Origin: an uncultured Eubacteriales bacterium
Lineage (GTDB): Bacteria; Bacillota; Clostridia; Oscillospirales; Acutalibacteraceae
Assembly: GCA_902491475.1 (NCBI GenBank)
Contig: CABUHY010000002.1
Span: 99,583-163,582, forward strand
Direction: 5' to 3'
Length of the DNA stretch: 64,000 bases
Shown piece after piece: positions 1 through 7,319 of this stretch. Each line of letters begins with the position of its first letter. The first letter of the stretch is position 1. Made by a program: the position numbers and the translations under genes. The notes beneath the pieces were generated by a model. That model searched no databases. It was not told where the DNA came from and was given only the letters and a program-made list of their open reading frames with translations.

Positions 1-424
1 CGACGGAGATTTTTCTGCCGTCGGGAGTTTCAATGACATATCCGCAGCTTTCTGCCGCATCATGCGAGGTTCGGAACGGCTTTACGAATATTCCGTTTGC
101 GTCATATCCGTTTTCGTCTATTACAGCCGTTTCAATTTTTTTGCCCTGAAAAGTGTTCTCTTCAAGATACTCCAAGGTCTTTTCGAGTGCAATGACCTTG
201 ATGTTGTGCTTGGAGGCAAACACCCTCAAGCCGCTTATATGGTCGGAGTGCTCGTGAGTTACGAATATTGCGCTCACGGTATCCGGGTCAACACCGATGT
301 CGTAAAGTGCCGTATCGGTTTTCTTTGCGCTCACGCCGACATCGACAAGCACGCCGTTTTCGCCGCAGCCTATATAAATTGAATTTCCGCTCGATGACGA
401 AAACAGCGGACAGAATTTTGCCAT
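1..424 (-). CDS. MBL-fold metallohydrolase, YycJ/WalJ-like, 3' part outside the window
   Basis: The first 141 residues are visible; the rest lies beyond base 1. The start follows a good ribosome site (GAGGAG). The N-terminus MAKFCPLFSSSSSGNS matches the start of YycJ/WalJ family proteins, and THEHSDH near residue 60 is the HxHxDH metal motif of the metallo-beta-lactamase fold. Family members are cytoplasmic metal-dependent phosphodiesterases or nucleases; WalJ is tied to cell-wall and replication control in Bacillus and Streptococcus. It begins 13 bases after the GDPD gene and is probably cotranscribed with it. The exact substrate is unknown. Confidence 0.85.
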   Translation of the reverse strand, partial: MAKFCPLFSSSSGNSIYIGCGENGVLVDVGVSAKKTDTALYDIGVDPDTVSAIFVTHEHSDHISGLRVFASKHNIKVIALEKTLEYLEENTFQGKKIETAVIDENGYDANGIFVKPFRTSHDAAESCGYVIETPDGRKISV

Positions 425-437
425 AATTTCTCCTCGG

Positions 438-1292
438 TTATTCGGGTAAAATAGAATTTGTTGTGATGTAGGTAACGCCTGCGTTTACCATAGCGTCAAG
501 ATGGTATTTGTCGTCAACGGTCCAGCAAGCCGCAACGAGACCTTTGTCAAGGAGTTTCTTTATCATCTCGGGACGGGGAGCGTTGAAGTCGGACGAAAAG
601 TCCATACCCTTGCAACCGCTGTCAACCGCCTGCTGAATGTTCTTGTCGGTAAGATAATTGACGAGGTACCACATTTCAATGTCCTTGTCTATCTTTCCGA
701 GTGCCTGAAGGTCTTCCAGAATAAACGAGATTACAACGCAGGTCTTTTCAATTCCGTTCTTTTTGAGCATATCGTAAAAGCTCTGCATTTTATCGGTTCT
801 CGGGTCCTTTATCTCGATAATCGGACGGCAGTTGTATTTTTTGCATATGTCGATATATTCCTGAAGCGTGCACATCTTAACATTGAGGTGTTTGCCGATG
901 TTCGCGCCTCGGAGCATTTTAAGCTTTAAGAGTTCTTCGCTCGAATGTTCCTTTATATCGCCCTCGCCGCTGAAAAGCGTTTCGAGGTTGGGGTCGTGCG
1001 CAACCATCCATACGCCGTCGGTCGCCATATGTGTGTCGCACTCTATACCGTAGAAATTGCCGTGCTTGCCCGCCGCCTCAAAGGACGGAGCGGTGTTCTC
1101 GGGATTTACGCCGGAAAGACCTCTGTGAGCGACAAACTTTGTCTTTTCAAAATCAATGTCGTTAAGCTCGCTTGCCTTTTTGAGCGTCATCGGGGAAATC
1201 GGCTTTTTTCGCATACTTTTATAGACGGCCTTGCTGAAAATCGGGGAGAATTTCGCTCCCATAAACGCTGTAAATCTGTTGAGTTTTTTCAT
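438..1292 (-). CDS. Glycerophosphodiester phosphodiesterase family protein
   Basis: This 284-residue protein has the GDPD TIM-barrel signatures: VAHRGLSG, then NPENT, then IECDTHMATDG and the catalytic VAHD. Late in the protein come the family features ACWTVDD and ITTNSILPE. GDPDs hydrolyse glycerophosphodiesters to glycerol-3-phosphate and an alcohol. No signal peptide is evident, although the first 35 residues are basic with one weakly hydrophobic stretch, so a peripheral cytoplasmic location is likely. An AGGAGG site supports the start. It leads a two-gene minus-strand unit with the WalJ-like gene. Confidence 0.9.
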   Translation of the reverse strand: MKKLNRFTAFMGAKFSPIFSKAVYKSMRKKPISPMTLKKASELNDIDFEKTKFVAHRGLSGVNPENTAPSFEAAGKHGNFYGIECDTHMATDGVWMVAHDPNLETLFSGEGDIKEHSSEELLKLKMLRGANIGKHLNVKMCTLQEYIDICKKYNCRPIIEIKDPRTDKMQSFYDMLKKNGIEKTCVVISFILEDLQALGKIDKDIEMWYLVNYLTDKNIQQAVDSGCKGMDFSSDFNAPRPEMIKKLLDKGLVAACWTVDDKYHLDAMVNAGVTYITTNSILPE

Positions 1293-1331
1293 TTCTGTGA
1301 CCTCCTGAACAAAAGTAATTTCTTAAAAAAT

Positions 1332-1360
1332 ATTATAAATCAATTTTTGCCAAATGTAAA
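1332..1360 (-). promoter_or_regulatory. Sigma-A promoter for the GDPD gene
   Basis: On the minus strand, TTTACA (1355-1360) and TATAAT (1332-1337) are separated by 17 bp, about 40 bases upstream of the GDPD start. Confidence 0.7.
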
Positions 1361-1438
1361 CAGTATATATTGATGAGTTGTGACAACAATAAAGCGATAT
1401 TGCGGCGTTTTTTAGGCTTGTTTTTACCCTTGATTTGC

Positions 1439-1467
1439 TTGACACCGATATTGTAATATTCTATAAT
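1439..1467 (+). promoter_or_regulatory. Consensus sigma-A promoter of the long wall-to-mfd operon
   Basis: TTGACA (1439-1444) and TATAAT (1462-1467) with a 17-bp spacer form a perfect consensus promoter 38 bases before the ATP-grasp gene. No other promoter or terminator is obvious until after the MmcQ-like gene at 11168, so this probably drives seven genes. Confidence 0.85.
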
Positions 1468-1505
1468 TAAATGATACATATAACAGTGTAAAGAGGTAGT
1501 GTTTT

Positions 1506-2717
1506 ATGCATTTTGAAGAGAGAGAATTTCTCCCGGTTATACTCGGCGCCGACATAACGGCGTATTCGCTCGCAAGGAGCTTCCACGAGGAATATCATAT
1601 CAAATCTCTTGTGTTGAGTATGTCGGAGGGCGGATATATCGCAAATTCCGATATAATCGAAAACAGAATTTTCCCCGGACTTGAAAAGAAAGAGGTTCTT
1701 GTTGAAAAGCTTCTTGAAATAGGCAAGGAATTCGAGGGCAAAAAGAAGCTCATCGTTCTCGGTTGCGGCGACTGGTATGTCAGGGCGCTTATCGAGTCGA
1801 AAAAGGTGCTTGAACCGTATTATATAGTTCCGTATATCGACGAGGATTTGCTTAACAAGATAGTTCTTAAAGATAAGTTCTATGAGATTTTTGAAGAGCT
1901 CGGTCTTGACTATCCCGAAACCTATGTCTATGAGTGCGGAAAGGAAAACGACCTTAAATTCAATTTCAAATACCCCGTAATTGCGAAGCCCGCAAACTCC
2001 GCAATGTACCACTACGCAAAATTCGAGGGCAAGAAAAAGGTCTTTTCGTTCGACAACGAGGAGGATTTGCGTAAAATGCTTGCAAACCTCGAAAAGTCGA
2101 GTTACAACTATAAATTCCTTATTCAGGATAAAATCCCCGGCGACGACACCTATATGAGGGTGCTTACCTGCTATTGCGACCAAAACTCAAAGGTGCGTTT
2201 TGCGGCTCTCGGCAGAACCCTGCTGGAGGACCACACGCCGACCGCTATCGGTAACCCAGTTGCGATTATCAACGAGGTAAATCCCGATATTGTTGCGGCG
2301 GCTACAAAGTTCCTTGAACACATAGGCTATGTCGGATTTGCGAATTTTGACATAAAATACGACGAGAGGGACGGAAAATATAAGTTCTTTGAAATCAATG
2401 TTCGTCTCGGAAGAAGCAATTTCTATGTTACGGGCAGCGGCTTCAACACGGTCAAGTGGATTGTTGACGACTACATTTACAATAAACTTGACGACTACAC
2501 CGTTGCGGACAACATAAATCTTTATTCGGTAGTGCCAAAGGGCGTTATTATGAAATATGTTCCCGAAAGCGATTTCAAGGACCTTGCAAGGAAGCTTTTC
2601 AAAGAGGGAAAGGTTACCTATCCCCTGCTTTACAAGGAGGATAAAAACCTCAAGCACAACTTCTATGCGAGGGCGGCACTGCTTAACCAGTACAGGAAGT
2701 TCAAAAAATATTTTTAA
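1506..2717 (+). CDS. ATP-grasp carboxylate-amine ligase, probable D-aspartate ligase
   Basis: This 403-residue protein has the ATP-grasp arrangement: an N-terminal dinucleotide-like domain (VILGADITAYSLARSF), the nucleotide-binding stretch KYPVIAKPANSA, and the Mg-binding region FANFDIKYD followed by FEINVRLGRSN. These enzymes form an acyl-phosphate and couple a carboxylate to an amine. It is followed closely by an Asp/Glu racemase and an asparagine synthetase. In Enterococcus faecium and Lactococcus the same functions build the D-Asp/D-Asn cross-bridge: Aslfm ligates D-Asp to the lysine of UDP-MurNAc-pentapeptide. The D-Asp substrate is inferred from neighbours; a generic carboxylate-amine ligase is the fallback. 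The start has an AGAGG site. Confidence 0.7.
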   Translation: MHFEEREFLPVILGADITAYSLARSFHEEYHIKSLVLSMSEGGYIANSDIIENRIFPGLEKKEVLVEKLLEIGKEFEGKKKLIVLGCGDWYVRALIESKKVLEPYYIVPYIDEDLLNKIVLKDKFYEIFEELGLDYPETYVYECGKENDLKFNFKYPVIAKPANSAMYHYAKFEGKKKVFSFDNEEDLRKMLANLEKSSYNYKFLIQDKIPGDDTYMRVLTCYCDQNSKVRFAALGRTLLEDHTPTAIGNPVAIINEVNPDIVAAATKFLEHIGYVGFANFDIKYDERDGKYKFFEINVRLGRSNFYVTGSGFNTVKWIVDDYIYNKLDDYTVADNINLYSVVPKGVIMKYVPESDFKDLARKLFKEGKVTYPLLYKEDKNLKHNFYARAALLNQYRKFKKYF

Positions 2718-2732
2718 TAAGAATGTGAAAAT

Positions 2733-3443
2733 ATGAAAGAAAAGATTTTAGGAGTTCTCGGCGGCGTAGGCCCGCTTGCAACGATATATTTTGCTGACCT
2801 TGTCGTTAAAATGACCGACGCAAAAACGGACCAGGAGCATATTGCGATGGTAATTCTGAACCATTCGTCAATACCCGACAGAACGGATTACATCCTTGAC
2901 AAGACAAAGCCCAACCCTTTGCCCGTTATGATTAAGGACGCAAAGCTGCTGGAGGACGACAACTGTGATTTTATCGTCATTCCGTGCAACACGGCGCACT
3001 ATTTCTATGACGAAATTCAGAAGAGCATAAACATTCCGATAATCAATATCCTTGAAGAGACGGTCTGCTACTGCGAAAGAACAATACCGAATCTTAAAAA
3101 GATAGGCGTTCTTGCGACGGTCGGAACGCTTAAATCAAAGGCGTATCAGAACATTATCGAAAAGCATAATTTGGAATGCGTCGTTCCGTCGGAATATGAC
3201 CAGAAGTCGCTGATGAATATCATTTACAATCAGGTCAAGGCGGGCGAAGAGGTCGATATATTTGAATTTCAGAGGATAATCGGCGAGATGAAAAAGCAGG
3301 GCTGCGACGCTGTTGTACTCGGCTGTACGGAGCTGTCGGTTATCAAAAAGGACTTTAAGATTGACCGCCCCGATGTTGTCGATTCAATGGAATGTCTTGC
3401 AAGGGCGAGCATACTTGCCTGCGGCAAGAAGCTTAAAGCGTAA
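2733..3443 (+). CDS. Aspartate/glutamate racemase family protein, probable aspartate racemase
   Basis: This 236-residue protein opens with ILGVLGGVGPLAT, typical of aspartate racemases (RacD type). It carries both catalytic cysteines, in VIPCNTAHYF (about residue 85) and VVLGCTELSV (about residue 198). Family members interconvert L- and D-Asp (or Glu) without a cofactor by a two-base mechanism. Its start is 15 bases after the ATP-grasp gene. In this context it most likely supplies D-Asp to the ligase. The GGMGP-type N-terminus and the neighbours make it a poorer fit to MurI. Confidence 0.85.
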   Translation: MKEKILGVLGGVGPLATIYFADLVVKMTDAKTDQEHIAMVILNHSSIPDRTDYILDKTKPNPLPVMIKDAKLLEDDNCDFIVIPCNTAHYFYDEIQKSINIPIINILEETVCYCERTIPNLKKIGVLATVGTLKSKAYQNIIEKHNLECVVPSEYDQKSLMNIIYNQVKAGEEVDIFEFQRIIGEMKKQGCDAVVLGCTELSVIKKDFKIDRPDVVDSMECLARASILACGKKLKA

Positions 3444-3464
3444 TATTTTTTAAGAGGTAAATAT

Positions 3465-5309
3465 ATGTGCGGATTTGTAGGCTATGTAAACGCCGAAAAT
3501 GACAAAGAAACAAATCAGAAAATAATCAAGGCCATGGCGGACAGGATTGTCCACAGAGGACCCGACCAGGATGACTATTATGTCGATTCCGAGGTATCTT
3601 TGGGCTTCCGCAGGCTTTCTATTATCGACCTTGACGGCGGAAGTCAGCCGATTACCAACGAGGACGGCACAAGGGTCATCGTTTTCAACGGCGAAATTTA
3701 TAATTATCAGGAAATAAGAAAAGAGCTTGTCGAAAAAGGTCATATTTTCAAGACAAAGACCGATACGGAGGTTATACTTCACGGCTTTGAGGAATACGGT
3801 AAGGATATTCTTACAAGGCTCAGAGGTATGTTTGCGTTCGTTATCTGGGATAAGAACACGAAGAAGATTTTCGGTGCAAGGGATATTTTCGGTATAAAGC
3901 CGTTTTTCTATTATCTCAACGAGGGCAACTTCCTTTTCGGTTCTGAGATAAAGTCTTTCCTTTCAAATCCGCTTTTCAAAAAAGAGCTTAACGAGGAGAG
4001 AATTCCCGACTATCTCTGCTTTGAGTACATTCCCACCACAGAAACGCTGTTCAGAAATGTTTATAAGCTTGAACCCGGCAGTTATTTTGAATACGAAAAC
4101 GGCGTGTTCAACACGCAGAGATACTTTACTCCCGAATACGATATTGACGACACAAAGAGCATAGAATATTGGGAAAATCTTATCGACGAGACCTTCAAGG
4201 GCTCAACGGTGGCGCACGGAATTGCCGATGTTGAGGTCGGTTGTTTCCTTTCGAGCGGCGTCGATTCAAGCTATGTCGTTCACGAGATGGCAAAGAGAAA
4301 CAAGGTAAAGACCTTTTCAGTAGGCTATGCGGAGGAAAAATATTCCGAGCTTGACAGGGCTGTCAAGTTTGCCGAGCACGAGGATGTTCCGAACTTTACC
4401 AAAAAGATTACGGCGGAAGAGTATTTCGGCGTTGCGCCCATGGTTCAGTATTATATGGACGAACCGCTTCCCAACCCCTCGGCACTCGCACTTTATTTCC
4501 TTGCGAAGCTCGCTTCCGAGCAGGTAAAGGTTGTGCTTTCGGGCGAGGGTGCAGATGAGCTTTTCGGCGGTTATCACTATTACAGAGAGCCGCTTGACTT
4601 TGAAAAATATATGAAGGTTCCGCAGGGCATAAGAAATGTGCTCGGAGGTATTGCGGAAAAGATGCCCGCTTTCCACGGAAAAAGATTTTTGACAAGGGGC
4701 AGGTACCCGATTGAGCAGAGATTTATCAGATGCAACTATGTCTACAATCATTCGGAGCTTGACAAGGTCCTTTCAAAGAAAATTCCGTCAAAGGAGCCGT
4801 GGACATACACCAAGCAGTTCTTTGACGAGGTTAAGGGCGAGGACGACATCACAAAGATGCAGTATGCCGACATAAGAACATGGCTTGTTCAGGACATACT
4901 TGTCAAGGCGGACAGAATGAGTATGGCGAATTCGCTTGAATTGCGTGTTCCGTTCCTCGACAAGGAAATGCTCAAGGTGGCTTTGCAAATCCCGTCAAAG
5001 TACAGGGTAAACGACGAAACCACAAAAGTCGCATTGAGAGGCGCTGCGGCAAAGGAGCTGCCGAAGGAGACCTCGTCAATGAGAAAGACGGGCTTCCTCA
5101 CACCGCTGAACGACTGGCTCAAGAGAGACGAGTTCTACGGTATGGTAAAAGAAAAATTCGAGTCGGACGAAGCGGCTATGTTCTTTAACCGTGATTATAT
5201 AATGAAACTGCTCAACGAGCACAAGGCGGGAACGGCGCACAATATGAAAAAAATATGGTCGGTCTATTCGTTCCTGCTCTGGTATGAAAAGTATTTTGTC
5301 GAAAACTGA
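3465..5309 (+). CDS. asnB: Asparagine synthetase (glutamine-hydrolysing), AsnB/AsnH family
   Basis: This 614-residue protein begins MCGFVGYV, so Cys2 is the N-terminal nucleophile of the class II glutaminase domain; residues RGPDQDDY and the FNGEIYNY loop follow. The synthetase half carries the ATP PP-loop FLSSGVDSSYV near residue 265 and SGEGADELFGGYHYY near residue 362. AsnB converts Asp to Asn with Gln and ATP. In Lactococcus, AsnH of this family instead amidates the D-Asp cross-bridge. Its position 21 bases after a racemase and an ATP-grasp ligase suggests the same wall role here. A housekeeping AsnB cannot be excluded from sequence alone. Confidence 0.88.
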   Translation: MCGFVGYVNAENDKETNQKIIKAMADRIVHRGPDQDDYYVDSEVSLGFRRLSIIDLDGGSQPITNEDGTRVIVFNGEIYNYQEIRKELVEKGHIFKTKTDTEVILHGFEEYGKDILTRLRGMFAFVIWDKNTKKIFGARDIFGIKPFFYYLNEGNFLFGSEIKSFLSNPLFKKELNEERIPDYLCFEYIPTTETLFRNVYKLEPGSYFEYENGVFNTQRYFTPEYDIDDTKSIEYWENLIDETFKGSTVAHGIADVEVGCFLSSGVDSSYVVHEMAKRNKVKTFSVGYAEEKYSELDRAVKFAEHEDVPNFTKKITAEEYFGVAPMVQYYMDEPLPNPSALALYFLAKLASEQVKVVLSGEGADELFGGYHYYREPLDFEKYMKVPQGIRNVLGGIAEKMPAFHGKRFLTRGRYPIEQRFIRCNYVYNHSELDKVLSKKIPSKEPWTYTKQFFDEVKGEDDITKMQYADIRTWLVQDILVKADRMSMANSLELRVPFLDKEMLKVALQIPSKYRVNDETTKVALRGAAAKELPKETSSMRKTGFLTPLNDWLKRDEFYGMVKEKFESDEAAMFFNRDYIMKLLNEHKAGTAHNMKKIWSVYSFLLWYEKYFVEN

Positions 5310-5324
5310 AAGTGAGGCGTCAAT

Positions 5325-6677
5325 ATGATTAAGAAATGCGCAGCGGTAATTCTGGCAACAGAGGAAAATCCGAACATTAAATCCTACCGTTCAATCTATA
5401 TGATGAATCTGCTGTCAAAGCCGATTATCGGTTGGGTAATAAATGCGGTCAGAAAATGCGGAATTGACGACATTTCGGTTGTCGTTTCCGATAACGATGT
5501 GGCCATTGCGCCGTTTGCCGAGCTTTCGGGCTGCACAACATATAAGAGAAAGCAGATTGAGGAAGAGTCGATTGACTTTATCAAAAAGCACGGCGAGGGA
5601 AATATCCTTGTTGTCAGAGGCGACGCGCCGCTTATCGACCCCGTAATTCTCAGAAACGCAATGGCTGAGCATATCAACAGCGACAATAAGGTTACGGTTG
5701 TCAGCACGCAGGTGGATATGCCTTTCGGATATTCGAGAATTGTCAGGGACAGGGCGGGAAATTTCCTTTCCGTAGTCGAAGAAAAGGCGGCGACGAGCGA
5801 GGAGAAGAAGATAAACGAGGTAAGCTCGGGCTCGTATTGGTTTGACGCACAGACGCTTCTCAAAAGCTTTGAGACCTGTATAAAATATCATAAGGACGCC
5901 GTTGACGACGCAGTCAAGGAGATTATAAACTTCGGCGGAAAGGTAAACACCTTTTATGCCGACTCTCCCGATATAGTTTTGCGTGCAAACAGCAGAAAAC
6001 GCCTTTTCTATCTCAATGAAACGGCAAGGAAAAACGAGCTTGTTAAGCACCTTGAGGCAGGCGTTGATATCCCCTGCTTCGACAGCGTTATGATTGAGCC
6101 CGATGTTGAAATCGGCGTTGACACGATGATTTTGCCCGGAACGATTATAAGGGGCAATGTTAAAATCGGCAAGGCTTGCAGAATTGGACCCAACACCCTG
6201 ATTGAAAACAGCACGGTCGGCGACAATGTCATTCTCGACAATGTTCAGTGCTATCAGTCAACGGTTAAAAGCGGCTGTAATATAGGTCCGTATGTTCATA
6301 TAAGACCCAATTCGGTTGTCGGCGACAGCGTACATCTCGGCAACTTCGTCGAGGTCAAAAACTCGAATATCGACACGGGAACAAAGGTATCGCACCTGAC
6401 CTATGTCGGCGACAGCGATGTCGGCAAGCGTGTAAATTTCGGCTGCGGCACGGTAACCGTAAACTATACCGGCAAGGCAAAGTTCAGAACGAAGATTATG
6501 GACGACGCCTTTATAGGCTGTAACACAAACCTTGTCGCTCCCGTAACCGTCGGCGAGGGCGCATATACTGCGGCAGGCTCGACCATAACTGAGGATGTTC
6601 CGGACTCTTCGCTCGGAATTGCAAGGGCAAGGCAGGTAAACAAGCTCGGCTGGAGAATAAACAAAGACAGCGAATAA
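5325..6677 (+). CDS. glmU: GlmU-like protein: degenerate uridylyltransferase domain plus intact acetyltransferase domain
   Basis: The length (450 residues) and two-domain plan are those of bifunctional GlmU, which acetylates GlcN-1-P and then joins it to UMP. The C-terminal left-handed beta-helix is well kept: GPYVHIRPNSVVG, GNFVEVKNS, SHLTYVGD, NYTGKAKFRT and FIGCNTNLVAPV. The N-terminal domain is not: the LAAGxGTRM signature reads LATEENPNI, so residues equivalent to E. coli Gly14, Arg18 and Lys25 are Glu13, Asn17 and Ile24. The uridine-binding Q..GTxHA segment is also gone. RGDAPLID (Asp100) remains. It may therefore be only an acetyltransferase. It sits in the wall operon, 15 bases after asnB. 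Confidence 0.8.
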   Translation: MIKKCAAVILATEENPNIKSYRSIYMMNLLSKPIIGWVINAVRKCGIDDISVVVSDNDVAIAPFAELSGCTTYKRKQIEEESIDFIKKHGEGNILVVRGDAPLIDPVILRNAMAEHINSDNKVTVVSTQVDMPFGYSRIVRDRAGNFLSVVEEKAATSEEKKINEVSSGSYWFDAQTLLKSFETCIKYHKDAVDDAVKEIINFGGKVNTFYADSPDIVLRANSRKRLFYLNETARKNELVKHLEAGVDIPCFDSVMIEPDVEIGVDTMILPGTIIRGNVKIGKACRIGPNTLIENSTVGDNVILDNVQCYQSTVKSGCNIGPYVHIRPNSVVGDSVHLGNFVEVKNSNIDTGTKVSHLTYVGDSDVGKRVNFGCGTVTVNYTGKAKFRTKIMDDAFIGCNTNLVAPVTVGEGAYTAAGSTITEDVPDSSLGIARARQVNKLGWRINKDSE

Positions 6678-6694
6678 ACAACAAGAGGAAAATT

Positions 6695-7303
6695 ATGTTT
6701 GACAGACTTAACAAAAAAGGCAAGACTGTCGGCACGCCTGAATTCCTTGTGGTAGGGCTCGGAAATCCCGAGAAAAAATATACCCTCACAAGGCATAATT
6801 CGGGCTTTTTGTGCGTCGACGAGCTTGCAGAAAAGCACGGCTTTAAGATAAATAAGCTCAAATTCAAGGCTCTTATTGCCGACACGGTTATAAATTCGCA
6901 CCGTGTTATCGTAATGAAACCGCAGACCTATATGAATTTAAGCGGCGAAGCGGTTCGGGAAGCGGTAAATTTTTATAAGATACCGCCCGAAAATGTAATA
7001 ATTATTTTTGACGATATTTCGTTGGATGTCGGAAAGCTCAGAATTAAAAGAAAGGGCACGGACGGCGGTCACAACGGAATAAAAAGCATTATTTCCTGCA
7101 TTTCGAGCACAAATTTCCCGAGGATAAAAATCGGCGTCGGCAAAAAGCCGCACCCGGACTATGACCTTGCGGATTGGGTGCTGTCGGAATTCAAAAAGGA
7201 TGAGGCAAAGCCGCTCAAAGAGGCGATAGACAACGCCTGCGACGCACTTTTGCTTATGCTTGACGGAAATATTGACGAAGCAATGAACAAGTTTAATTCA
7301 TAG
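6695..7303 (+). CDS. pth: Peptidyl-tRNA hydrolase
   Basis: This 202-residue protein releases peptides from prematurely dropped peptidyl-tRNAs. It has the family hallmarks FLVVGLGNPEKKY, the catalytic His in TRHNSGF, the MNLSGEAV loop, the catalytic Asp region IIIFDDISL and the GTDGGHNGIKSI motif. The ATG at 6695 has an AGAGG site at good spacing, giving an unusual basic N-terminal extension of about 15 residues before the usual first strand. It lies between the GlmU-like gene and mfd; pth-mfd adjacency is common in Firmicutes. Confidence 0.95.
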   Translation: MFDRLNKKGKTVGTPEFLVVGLGNPEKKYTLTRHNSGFLCVDELAEKHGFKINKLKFKALIADTVINSHRVIVMKPQTYMNLSGEAVREAVNFYKIPPENVIIIFDDISLDVGKLRIKRKGTDGGHNGIKSIISCISSTNFPRIKIGVGKKPHPDYDLADWVLSEFKKDEAKPLKEAIDNACDALLLMLDGNIDEAMNKFNS

Positions 7304-7319
7304 GAGATAATTTTTAACT

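Noticed and set aside
1467..2183. 238-codon frame antisense to the ATP-grasp gene
   Set aside because: The opposite strand has a consensus promoter, a ribosome site and family motifs; the antisense frame has none.
2733..3443. Glutamate racemase MurI
   Set aside because: The N-terminus and the neighbours fit aspartate racemase better, and murL-murD2 gives another route to D-Glu.
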